64,000 nt of DNA from Microglena sp. YARC (lineage: Eukaryota > Chlorophyta > Chlorophyceae > Chlamydomonadales > Chlamydomonadaceae), in assembly GCA_022414725.1 (NCBI GenBank), contig CM039464.1:42602462-42666461 (forward strand). Direction: 5' to 3'. Below, in pieces: positions 33,201 through 43,434 of this stretch. How positions within the stretch are numbered: position 1 is the stretch's first letter; each line of letters opens with the position of its first letter. A model generated the notes under the pieces. It was not told the origin of the DNA. It saw nothing but the letters and a program-made list of their open reading frames with translations, and did no database searches. The translations under genes and the position numbers were made by a program.

Positions 33201-33621
33201 TGGTTTGAATGCTAATATAGGTACTGATGGAACAGGTAATTTGACAAACTCAGTACAAGGTTCAAATGGTAGTGGAGCAGTACCTGGTGGGTCTGGATGG
33301 AAGAGTAATGGAGGTATAGGTTTGAATGACAATAATACAGGTTGTAAACGCCCATTAGAAGGTGGTTTTGGAGGGACCATAAATGCAACAGCTACAGTAG
33401 GAGACGGTGGTTTTGGCGGTGGTGCAAGTGCATCAGGCGCACCTTGTACTAATGGAGGTTCTGGTGGTGGGGGAGGCTATTCTGGTGGAGAAGGTCCAGC
33501 ATCAACTTCAGAAAGTCTTGGTGGTGGTGGTGGAGGATCTTATAATTCGGGAACTAATAAATCGTCTGATGTACGATCAGATTCTAATATCCATGGCAGT
33601 GTAATAGTGACTCTATTATAG
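30247..33621 (+). pseudogene. Giant modular surface-type protein 2 (YRN, LamG-like, Gly-rich), interrupted
   Basis: A frame of about 1,125 codons from ATG 30247 with in-frame TAA at 31087, TAG at 31327 and TAA at 32353. The N-terminal half consists of Ig/cadherin-like units with YRDMVYNIEV, YRDTTYYVQI, YRNTTYTVSVTATN. A LamG-like unit follows (STGWTISMRIRL ... VWCNVVVRQNG). The C-terminal 260 residues form a glycine-rich domain resembling the ALK/LTK Gly-rich region (LVGQGG..., VAGGGGGG, GGGGGGSYNSGTNKSSD). The N-terminus is paralogous to the gene at 33768 (both MT.ISKT.P...LSD). Probably a secreted or virion-surface adhesive protein, now broken. Confidence 0.7.
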
Positions 33622-33767
33622 CATTAGCATCTATTGAATGTGATAATATAAAAATAAATTGATACAAATATTGTCATGAAAATGTAAAGAAAATCACTTT
33701 TTCAGGAAGAATCATTTTTTAAATTGATCAAATTACAGATCTTTGTATTATTATACAACTATATAAC

Positions 33768-34406
33768 ATGACATCTGTTATTTCAAAAACTTTACCCGTA
33801 AATATTTTAAAAGACAATGTTGTAGACATTATGCTGTCAGATTATGTCATAGGGGATGATAAAGAATATGCATACACAATTATTTATCCTGTTTCAGTGG
33901 TAAATAATATCAATACTGACGTAAGTATTATCAATACTGACGTCTTACGCATTGTTAGGTATTATCGCAACATGAATTATACTATCGTGGTGACGGTAAA
34001 TAATAAGAATTTTAGAGGACTAGACAATAAGTTTATCCAACTAATCATACCTGTCGAAGAAGATTCAATTAAACAAGTTATCATCAAACCATTTCCAGAC
34101 ATTTTAATGACTAGTACAATCAGGTATATCAACCTTTTGACATACTTTAATGATGCAACAACATATAGCTACAAGATATATCAAGATGAAGCTATGACTA
34201 ACCAAATATACAATTATACAAATGTTTCTATAAATGGTAACAATTTAGTAATTGTCGGAGGTTTATTCAGGAATATTGTATATTATATTCGGGTTACAGC
34301 TAGTAATGATAAATATTCAACAACTTCTGTGATTCGAGTACTTGAAGATATATCCCCGTTTGTAAACATAGGTATCGGTATTGATGCATTAGAAACGTTT
34401 ATAGCT
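33768..34406 (+). pseudogene. Giant modular surface-type protein 3, segment 1
   Basis: Starts with ATG 33768 and is paralogous to the start of the gene at 30247 (ISKTLPVNIL, LSDYVIGDD, VRYYRNMNYTIVVTV). It holds two YRN-type units and is cut at 34406 by the non-LTR retrotransposon. The open frame runs on into the retrotransposon by chance. Segment 2 resumes after 37044. The sequence just before and just after the insertion aligns, in the same frame, with the uninterrupted paralogue. Confidence 0.75.
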
Positions 34407-36770
34407 CATTCATGGATTCTCAGAAGAAAGAAGAGGAAGTGGCTAGAAACACGCATGGAGAACCTTCATACGAATCTTCGGCATAATCCGAAAAGTTTTT
34501 GGAAAGACGTGCGTGAGCCTAACAAGGCCACTACGGCAGATATCACAATTCATGATTGGACTGATTATTTTGCAGACCTCTTTGATGTGCAAGTAGGTAT
34601 TGATCCAAGTCTCGATGCTAGGGACTTTGTCCCTCAAGCTGTTGGACCTCAGATAGAGGCCGCACCAACATGGTTATGTCAAGACTTTACCACCCAGGAG
34701 GTGTTTTCTGTTCTCCAATCCCTACGGAAAAACTCCTCCCCCGGGGTAGATGGTATCCCTGCAGAATGGTACAGATTTGCTTCCCATGAGGCCAACTCCC
34801 GATTTGTACAAGCTATGACTAACCTGTTTTAATCTCATCTGGAAGACTTCTTACCCTAGCCAATGGGCTGCAGCTGCCTTGGTACCCGTACCCAAATCCA
34901 AAGGCAGTGTGTATGACAAGGACAACTATCGAGGTCTTGCGGTGAGCAACTCCATAGGAAATATCTTCTCCCTTTGCATGCTACGTAGACTAGATGATTG
35001 GTCAGAAGAATTCAACCTCAGAGCCGCTGGCCAATATGGATTTAGAAGTGGTAGGGGTACTGCAGATGCATCATTCATTCTTAACCATATTGTAGATAAA
35101 TATAGAGAAAAGAAAAAACCACTCTTTGTGGCTTTTGTTGATTTCAAGAAGGCTTATGATTGGGTCAACAGAGACTTGCTATGGGATTGCTTAGCAAGGC
35201 TAGGTGTCAAGGACCCCTATCTCAGTATTCTGAAGTCCATGTATAATCATGTTGTTTTCCAAGTTCGCCTACATGGGGACATTGGATCCTCCTTTCCATC
35301 CCTAGTAGGAGTTAAACAAGGAGACCCCGTATCCCCACTCCTATTCGGTCTGTTCATTGATAGAATTGAATCGTTCCTCCAATCCAAGCTCCCAAATGTA
35401 GGGGCTGAGCTTAGGGGAAAGATTCTGCAACTGTTACTTTATGCTGATGACCTAGCTATAATGGCAGAATCCCCGGCAGATATGCAAGCGATGCTTGACT
35501 GCCTGAGAGATTTCTGCGAGGCTACTAAGATGGCTGTGAATATAAAGAAAACTGAGATTGTCGTTTTCAACAAACAATTCTGTGATGAGGCCCGCATGGA
35601 TCCTGATTACAAATTTGTCTATGATGGAGCACAACTTTCTACAAAGTTATCTTTTATCTACTTGGGATCCCTCTTTGTGGATGGTGACTCAAGCAATCGT
35701 GCAAAAGCTGCTTTTTCTAGGATGCTCACTAAGGCCCAAAAGGCACACCACATGCTTCGTAGGCGATGCCATACTATGGAGATATACAATATTGATATTC
35801 TCACCCACCTGTTTGATTCTCTTGTACAACCTATCCTGAATTTTGGCTGTGAGGTGTGGGCTCCTTCTATTCTGAACAACACACTTATCTCAAATGACCA
35901 TGCTTGTGAGAAATGGCATAGAGGTATACTTAAACAAATGTTGGGTGTTTGCCAATCTACTACATCTAATATTATCATGGAAGAGCTGGGTAGAACCCCG
36001 TTGTGTTTTGCTTGGCTTAAACAAGCTTTGCGCTTCTGGAACAAGACCATACATAAAGAACCTGAGGATCTCATTAGAATGGCTCTTGAGGAATCTTTTG
36101 ACTCCAACACTGGCTGGGTTCATGACTTGCGTTGTGCTCTCCACAAGCTAGGATCCAGTAAAAACATCAACATTTTGGAGGCTGTCGATGTCGAAGGTAT
36201 TATGTCTGAAGTTTTTTGAGTCATGGAGGTTTAAGTACCCAAGTGACACCAATGCAGTTAGAGACATCCCTGATGAGAGAAGGGTTGGCTTTAAACGCCT
36301 CCGATACCAAAAATGGTTCGCAGCCAACAGCAATGATGAGAATGGCTTGATTCCCTTTACATCCGCCTTACATAAGCAGGATCAGATTCGTTCTATAGCA
36401 CAGTTTAGAATGGGTTCCCATTGGCTGAACACAGAAAGAATGAGGGTGGTGGATAGAGCACACATCCCTCGCTCAATGAGACACTGTCAAATGTGTGGGT
36501 TCCAAAAAAACTGAGGATGAAATGCATATGTTTGAGTGCCCTTTTTATAATGATATTCGCCTCCGCTACCAGAATCTGTTTACAGATATTTATAGGCATG
36601 TCCATGAGGATACCGACTTAACCGTATGGAATGTGGAATTCTGCGATTCCACATTCAGAACCTTTATGAATGGAAATGGCACTAAGTCTTTTTGGAGCAA
36701 CCTAGCCGACTATCTTTCTACTTGTAGAAGAGCAAGACAGGAAGCCCTGGACTGCTTAGTGGCACCGTAA
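34407..36770 (+). pseudogene. LINE ORF2 remnant: reverse transcriptase and CCHC tail
   Basis: Reverse transcriptase of the non-LTR type: KNSSPGVDGIPAEWY, VPVPKSKGSVYDKDNYRGL, FVDFKKAYDWVN, GVKQGDPVSPLLF and the catalytic YADD. The C-terminal region has a zinc-like CQMCGF...HMFEC motif. The frame is broken three times, at short homopolymers: T4 near 34832, T6 near 36213 (T5 in copy 2) and A7 near 36508 (A6 in copy 2). The upstream endonuclease domain is lost. Inactive copy. Confidence 0.93.
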
Positions 36771-37044
36771 TTTATTATCCCTTTTTTTTCTTCTTGAGAC
36801 TTCTCATTTGTTAGCTTCTTACCTCCGCCACTGTAAGTGGTTGAGATCTGGGTCCTGCTCTAAGGGGTTTAATACCTACGCCACCAAAACGGTGGTTGGG
36901 AATTTGGTTTGTTTGTCCTCGACACACCCCTGATGTAATGGGGTTTTTTGCTTTGTGGGTGCTTTTTCTTTTTGTTTAAAGCACAGAGTCTCATACACCC
37001 TCGCGGTGTCAAGTAGACTTTAACATGTAATGTAATGTAATGTA
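34407..37044 (+). mobile_element. 5'-truncated non-LTR (LINE-type) retrotransposon, copy 1
   Basis: 2,638 bp inserted into surface gene 3 and flanked by the 6-bp repeat ATAGCT (34401-34406 and 37045-37050). The 3' end is a short TGTAA/TAATG microsatellite tail, the usual mark of target-primed insertion for this kind of LINE. A 3' untranslated region follows the stop near 36770. The endonuclease and 5' end are missing. Copy 2 (52449-53453, minus strand) shares its last kilobase. Confidence 0.93.
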
Positions 37045-38328
37045 ATAGCTGACAATGGTAATAACTATTTTAAGCTGCAACAAGGTACATACGAATACAT
37101 TTTGCAAAATTATGTCAGTGGGACAAATTTAGAATTCAATATAATCAGTAATCCTAAGGGTAATGTTAGTATAGTTGATTCTAACAAGCTTCGGATAGAA
37201 GGGAATTATCGCGATGAGATGTACAATGTTGCAATGAAAGCTACAAATACGAACACAATGGGACAAGAATACACTTTGATCATGAACTTGAACATTATAG
37301 AATTAATCCATCCACCTGTCATTATACAAGAACTTGGATCTTTAACCGTTCTGTATAATTCTACTGTTATACTATTAGAAAACTATTTTGATTATATCAA
37401 AACTGTGCAAATGGTTGTTTCAATAGAGGGTGTTGTTTACGAAGATCATGGTGTATCATTGGACCTAACAAGTAATACATTAACTATCATAGGAGATGCT
37501 AGAAGTTTAACGTATGATGTTGTTATAACAGTTACTAACGTTAGCGGTACCGTAATATCAATCCTTGTAGTCACTGAAGATCCACCAGTTCCCACTTTAT
37601 CTCAACCTAATAATGGTCTTAGTTCTATAATTCTAAATACAACTTCTGTACGGACACTGGAGTTATCAGAATACTTCTTGGACGCTTCAAATTACAGTGC
37701 AACTTCTTCTTCACCTAAAGCTGAATTCACTATACTAGGTTCCGTCATGACGATAAGAGGATCATTGAGAGACATTGATTATACTGTTACAGTTAGAGCT
37801 TTCAACATAACCGGAGAGATCTCATCAATTTTGACTGTTGTCGAGAATCCCGATGTACCAGTATTGATCAATGGTGGTCTTTCAGGCGAGCCTAGTAAGA
37901 TCCTTTACAATTCAGTACTTTTAGTCTATGATTTATCTGTATACTATAATGGTTTTGTCGAAAACTATAGTATAACCAATATACCTGTTGATCGTGCAAA
38001 TATATCAGGATCGACATTGACCCTTACAGGTGATTATAGAGGTATATCTTATGACGTCGAAGTCGTCGCTACGAATGTGTCTGGCTCTGTTTCATCAACT
38101 TTATCCGTGACTGAAAACTGGCCATTTCCTATTCTTAAGAATGGTGGTTTGGCTTCTGAAGGTACAATAACTTTGACAAATAATACCCGTCAATTCACTT
38201 TGTCTGATTATTTCTCCAATGCAGTTCGTTATGTAGATACTACCGACCCTAATGGTAATGCTACTATTACGGGTACAGGTTCTGGTTCTGTTCTGAATGT
38301 CATGGGTGCCTTTAGAGGTACTTCTTAT
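37045..38328 (+). pseudogene. Giant modular surface-type protein 3, segment 2
   Basis: Resumes gene 3 after the LINE and is open to the DNA-transposon insertion at 38329. It encodes about four Ig/cadherin-like units, each ending in a YRxxxYxVxVxAxN strand (NYRDEMYNVAMKATN, SLTYDVVITVTN, SLRDIDYTVTVRAFN, DYRGISYDVEVVATN). The last part (from about 38107) begins the near-identical 279-bp repeat array that continues at 58477. The break falls inside FRGTSY. The 4-bp target TTAT (38325-38328) is repeated at 58473-58476. Confidence 0.8.
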
Positions 38329-38357
38329 AATGGGCGTTCCTGCTTCCGAACGGATTT
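38329..38357 (+). repeat. Terminal inverted repeat, left end of A
   Basis: 29 bp, AATGGGCGTTCCTGCTT then CCGAACGGATTT; the inverse is at 58444-58472. The same repeat bounds element B. Confidence 0.95.
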
Positions 38358-38688
38358 CCAATCTTACAATCACTTTTTGGGGGTCTTTTGATGCTTTTCA
38401 AATGCAATCTTACGATAAAAAACGTAAGATTGTAGTCAATTTTGACAAAATATGCTTGAAATGAGCTTGAAAGACGGAGAAACGTACAGATTGCGAATGT
38501 TACAACGTTGAAATGCCATATTTTGTAACAAAAGGTGTTAACATCAATTCGTGTCTTACAATTATAATTGTAAGAAATAAAGGGAAAGCGGACGGTTATA
38601 AGGCGGCAGGCAGAATTCAGCTTTTACATCTTACAATAAAAATCGTAAGTATAATTCATTTAATTTTTCTAATTTAGTAAAAAAACGG
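38358..38688. other. Left subterminal region of A with three palindromes
   Basis: Non-coding. It contains palindromes centred on CTTAC...GTAAG at 38405-38432, 38554-38575 and 38630-38649. The right end has three of the same kind. They are candidate transposase-binding sites. Confidence 0.7.
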
Positions 38689-41109
38689 CTATGTGTCAAA
38701 CATCTTACTCCTCCTCCTCCCCCCCTCCTCGTCCTCCTCTTCCTCCTCCTTCTCCTCCTCCATGTCCCCATCCCCATCTTCCTCCTCCTCCATCTCCTCC
38801 TCCTCAGCAATGTCTGCATTGTCTCCATCCGATTGCACAGCCTCTGCCCTGGTGTCCTTCTCAATGGATTGACAAGCTAGGAGCATGCTTGTGTGGTACT
38901 TTCTCTGGATCTTCATACCCTTGGTGGGTTCGCAGCTAAATTGAAATGCGTCAATGGGAATATCGCCCGTCCATGTTGCTTTTCTCCTAACCCCACGGTA
39001 ATAGGCACAAGCTTGTGGTCCATCCAATCTTCTGGCCAAGTTGGGTATTGTCTTTCAGTGTACACCAACTTCTGAGCCCCAGAGTACAACGGCTTTAAAT
39101 ACACACATTCCACTTCTCCATTCACTGGTAGTGATTTGACCTCCACCACGTCCATCCTCTCAATCCGCTAGAGTCATCCATTTGTACCTTGACCACAGCG
39201 ACATGACCAACAACCAAATCAGTAGTGGGCTCGTAGGCTATTCTTCTATCCGGCTTCGTCCCTTGTGAAGAATATAAGTACAACACATCCTCCTCCTCTG
39301 GCCTTTCCATATTAGTCTCCAAAGTGTGTGCAACCTTCATAGTCTTGGCAATCTCGTTACTTGCAGGTAAAAGGTCTGACACATCCATGGACAAGTCATC
39401 CAATGCTGCTATCAAGCGCTTGGCCATTGATTTCTCAGACTGTGTCAGAACACGACTGGTTGCTGACAACTCCGATGGGATGTCGACAAAATGTTGGTCT
39501 TTCGGGTACTCCCCAGTCACAGCATCATCTGGTTGAGTGCTCCAATAACTCTTCTCAACTTTGAAGAAATCAGTCCACCACTTATTGCTGGCTTCCCAAG
39601 TTTCACGAAGCATCTCGGCAATATGTTTGAAGGACTGGGCATGGGATGGGCCATCGGCTGCTGGTTCATCCATCAGCTGCTGGTCATCGGCTGCTGGTTC
39701 TAGAACCAGAAGGTCCTCCGCTGCGTGTCGTACACGGACATCAGCTACGGGTCCTGCACGGTCGTCACCGGCGGTTTGTACAGGACCATCGGCCATGTGG
39801 CCTGCAAGGACGTCACCTCCGGGCTTCTCGTTATGAATAGTCTTCCAGACAGCCGCCCAGTTTGCCTCGATATTCTCGAGCTCTTCAATCTTGATCTTGG
39901 GGGCTTCCTTAAATACTGTTATGGTGTCCACCAGTGGGAAGCCTTGGAGGACGTAAATAGGTTCAGCGTCATTGTCCCACTGTCCTCTCCAAGATCCTGA
40001 CTCGTCATACTCCTTGTAATAGACCCCTGCAATTGTTGGTGTGCAAACATGTATTGTATATTAATGAATCATTTAGGACACCCATATTCCTCCCGACTAT
40101 ACTCGGGAGCATCCCTTGGATAATACATCCTAGGTCCTAGGTACAACTTCCTTTGTATCATTTAGTTTCTATTGAAGACTGTACATGTACATCAATGAGG
40201 ACATGGCACACCCATATTCCTCCCGAGCATAATCGGGAGCATTGTGCAGACAGTACATACACGCACGGTAGCATTTAATTTGTAAATATCAGTATATCAA
40301 GTATTCTTACCGACTCTCCCGTTGGGACCTTTCGTTATCTTGAATGCGTGTAAACGGCGATTAACTCCTTTGACGGTGCTAGTGCCATGTCCGAACAACT
40401 TGTAAACGTTGTCTAGGAGGACAGCGGAGAAGTCCCCTATAGAGGTCACGACGTCTTGCCTTGTGTAAGGGCCCATTCTCTTGAATAAGTTACCAACAAT
40501 GCCCATCAGATGGTCCAGGGTGTACACTTCCATGTTCTTTAACCCTTGCGAGATCACAGAGTACTTTTGGTCAAGATTGCTATGTGTGAGTCCGGGAGGG
40601 AGGAAATGGACGTACACCTCCTCAAACCAGTTCATCTCAACCAGCAAGGGCAAGTATGCGAACATGAAAGCGTTCTTGTTGTCCTTTGCCGCGTTGTCCA
40701 TTTGCAAGAAGCAATACGGTGGAAGCTGCCCCTCTTCTTCAAGGACCCGGTTGAAGAAATGTTGGAAGCATGATATAGTCAGATTGATGGACTGCGAGTA
40801 GAATGGCAAAGCCCAATAACCAATGAAGCCTCTTCCCTGGGAGAATAATCCTGAGTTAACATAGAAGGAAACATGAAGTCAGAATATTAGCATTATTTTG
40901 TTAAGTAATCATTTCAAGTTTTAAATACTGTGTATGCTCCCGATTATGATCGGGAGGACATGTCCTACGTGCACTGTATTTGTACTCACACATGATGCGT
41001 GTCTTTAGAAGATCACCTCCTGCAGTCTTCTTTGTATGTGAGAAGTGGCGTGACTGAGGAAGATTAGTCTTCTTGTTGTCCATTGCATCAGCGGATACGT
41101 GCAAGAAGA
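38689..41109 (-). pseudogene. DUF7869-like transposase candidate of element A (exons at 38689-40026, 40311-40850, 40991-41109)
   Basis: Minus-strand gene with two visible introns (40027-40310 with GTAAGA donor and CAG acceptor; about 40851-40990 with GTGAGT donor). Core motifs: SADAMDNKKTNLP, FLQMDNAAKDNKN and FLPPGLTHSNLDQKYS. They match, from memory, the DxMDxxKTxLP / QxDNxxxENKN / HTHEDIDQ pattern of DUF7869 proteins, which suggests an RNase H-like D-D-D core. The long last exon ends in an acidic Glu/Asp tail encoded by GAG repeats. Compared with copy B, the last exon has two one-base losses in C-runs (near 39149 and 38994) that break the frame. The first exon is cut at 41110, where the minisatellite begins. 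Confidence 0.7.
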
Positions 41110-42560
41110 GTTTGTGTGTATTCCGACTTTGGTTTTCTCAATCATTCGCTCGTTGGGTTTGACAATGCTCCCGATTATGATTGGAGGACTGTGGGTATTC
41201 TGAGTTTGGTTTTTCTCAATCATTCGCTCGTTGGGTTTGACAATGCTCCCGATTATGATCAAGAGGACTGTAGGTATTCTGAGTTTGGTTTTTCTCAATC
41301 ATTCGTTCGTTGGGTTTGACAATGCTCCCGATAATGATAGGGAGGACTATGGGTATGCCGAGTACCAAAAAAAAAAAAAAGAAAAAAAAATGCTGAGTAC
41401 ATGTTTTCTGAATCATTTGCTCGTTAGGTTTGTCAGTGCTCTCGATTATGATCGGGAGGACTGTGTGTATTCTGAATTTGGTTTTCTCAATCATTCGCTC
41501 GTTGGGTTTGACAATGCTCCCGATTATGATCGGGAGGACTCCGTGTATTCCGAATTTGGTTTTCTCAATAATTCGCTCGTTGGGTTTGTCAATGCTCCCG
41601 ATTATGATCAGGAGGACTGTGGGTATTCTGAGTTTGATTTTTCTCAATCATTCGTTCGTTGGGTTTGACAATGCTCCCGATTATGATCGGGAGGACTGTG
41701 TGTATTCCGAATTTGGTTTTCTCAATCATTCGCTCGTTGGGTTTGACAATGCTCTCGATTATGATCGGGAGGACTCTGTGTATTCCAAATTAGGTTTTCT
41801 TAATCATTCGCTCGTTGGGTTTGACAATGCTCCCGATTATGATCGACTATGAGGAATGTGTGTATTCCGAATTTGGTTTTCTCAATCATTCGCTCGTTGG
41901 GTTTGACAATGCTCCCAATTATGGTCGGGAGGACTCTGTGTATTCCGAATTTGGTTTTCTCAATCATTCGCTCGTTGGGTTTGTCAATGCTCCCGATTAT
42001 GATCGGGAGGACCGTGGGTATTCTGAGTTTGGTTTTTCTCAATCATTCGTTCGTTGGGTTTGACAATGCTCCCGATTATGATCGGGAGGACTACGGGTAT
42101 GCCGAGTACAAAAAAAAAAAAAAAAAAAAATGCCGAGTACATGTTTCCTGAATCATTCGCTCGTTGGGTTTGTCAGTGCTCCCGATTATGATCGGGAGGA
42201 CTGTGTGTATTCCGAGTTTTGTTTTCTCAATCATTCGCTCGTTGGGTTTGTCACTGCTCCCGATTATGATCGGGAGGAATGTGTGTATTCCGAATTTTGT
42301 CTTCTCAATCATTCGATCGTTGGGTTGACAATGCTCCCGATTATGATCGGGAGGACTCTGTGTATTCCGAATTTGGTTTTCCCAATCATTCGCTCGTTGG
42401 GTTTGTCAATGCTCCCGATTATGATCGGGAGGACCGTGGGTATTCTGAGTTTGGTTTTTCTCAATCATTCGTTCGTTGGGTTTGACAATGCTCCCGATTA
42501 TGATCGGGAGGACTATGGGTATTCTGAGTTTGGTTTTTCTCTATATCTGAATCTGATTTT
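41110..42560 (+). repeat. 78-bp palindromic minisatellite, left arm of A
   Basis: Tandem units of about 78 bp. Each has the 20-nt palindrome CTCCCGATTATGATCGGGAG, then a spacer (GACTGTGTGTATTCC.., CTCAATCATTCGCTCGTTGG). A variant unit carries an A-run of 14 or more between two GCCGAGTAC motifs (near 41369 and 42110). Because 78 is a multiple of three, long open frames appear in all frames on both strands; they are not genes. The array ends in GAATCT repeats before an AG acceptor at 42615. Confidence 0.95.
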
Positions 42561-42615
42561 GAATCTGAATCTGAATCTCAATCATTTGCTTTACCAACCT
42601 ATTTGTCTTTCGCAG

Positions 42616-43059
42616 GGTCTACAATGACAGTACTGTGGAAGTAAAACTCCAATCGGACGGGAAGGATTTGGGATGCAGCGTCATGGACGAATGGACCAAG
42701 GAGCGCCAAGTGCCAATGAACATCGAAGTCGTTGTTGGTGGACCAGACTTCTATGTTAGGGCTGCGCACGCTCACTGGTTGAGGTTTCGCGGCGAATGCA
42801 GGCATATGTGCGGAGCAGATGCATTCTGGTCGACACTCACCCTTGCGGAAGTCAAGACAGCCCAGTTGCTTGAAGTCACTAGCATTCGGAGGCCCATGTT
42901 AGGAGCCCTATCATGGATACCAGTTCACATTCAGGCTCTTGGGTTGGTAGTTGACAATGCGCAGCAAGCCTGTCAGGGTCGGCGAGGGCGAATTTATCGC
43001 CGACAAAGAGCTTGAGGAAACTAGGGCGTGGGTTGAGACATGCGAAGGAAAGCTCATGA
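42616..43059 (+). CDS. Exon(s) of an unrecognised plus-strand gene of element A
   Basis: After the acceptor TTTCGCAG, an open frame runs (VEVKLQSDGKDLGC, VMDEWTKERQVPMNIEV, HWLRFRGECRHMC, LAEVKTAQLLEV) to 43015. A second frame from 42951 (KPVRVGEGEFIADKELEETRAWVETCEGKLM) overlaps it and leads into the central sequence where B inserted. No family recognised; no first exon was found. An inverted copy of the first 280 bp lies at 54899-55176. Confidence 0.4.
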
Positions 43060-43088
43060 AATGGGCGTTCCTGCTTCCGAACGGATTT
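43060..43088 (+). repeat. Terminal inverted repeat, left end of B
   Basis: 29 bp identical to the left end of A; the inverse is at 54463-54491. Confidence 0.95.
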
Positions 43089-43434
43089 CCAATCTTACAA
43101 TCACTTTTTGGGGGTCTTTTGATGCTTTTCAAATGCAATCTTACGATAAAAAACGTAAGATTGTAGTCAATTTTGACAAAATATGCTTGAAATGAGCTTG
43201 AAAGACGGAGAAACGTACAGATTGCGAATGTTACAACGTTGAAATGCCATATTTTGTAACAAAAGGTGTTAACATCAATTCGTGTCTTACAATTATAATT
43301 GTAAGAAATAAAGGGAAAGCGGACGGTTATAAGGCGGCAGGCAGAATTCAGCTTTTACATCTTACAATAAAAATCGTAAGTATAATTCATTTAATTTTTC
43401 TAATTTAGTAAAAAACGGCTATGTGTCAAACATC

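Noticed and set aside
38691..39075. Plus-strand frames antisense to the transposase exon, repeated at 43421-43830, 44057-44733 and 45214-45534
   Set aside because: They mirror the minus-strand exon, which has family motifs, splice sites and a consistent frame in copy B.
41083..42485. Long overlapping open frames (repeats of PDYDREDCVYSEFGFLNHSLVGF and reverse-strand equivalents) here and at 46195-47921, 49098-51181 and 55165-56513
   Set aside because: They arise because the 78-bp minisatellite unit is a multiple of three. Frames are open on both strands at once and end with the array.
42599..42805. Minus-strand frame opposite the 280-bp exon (also 47970-48176; plus-strand equivalents at 48920 and 54987)
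   Set aside because: The other strand has a splice acceptor exactly at the homology edge and a longer coherent frame, so this is probably a shadow.
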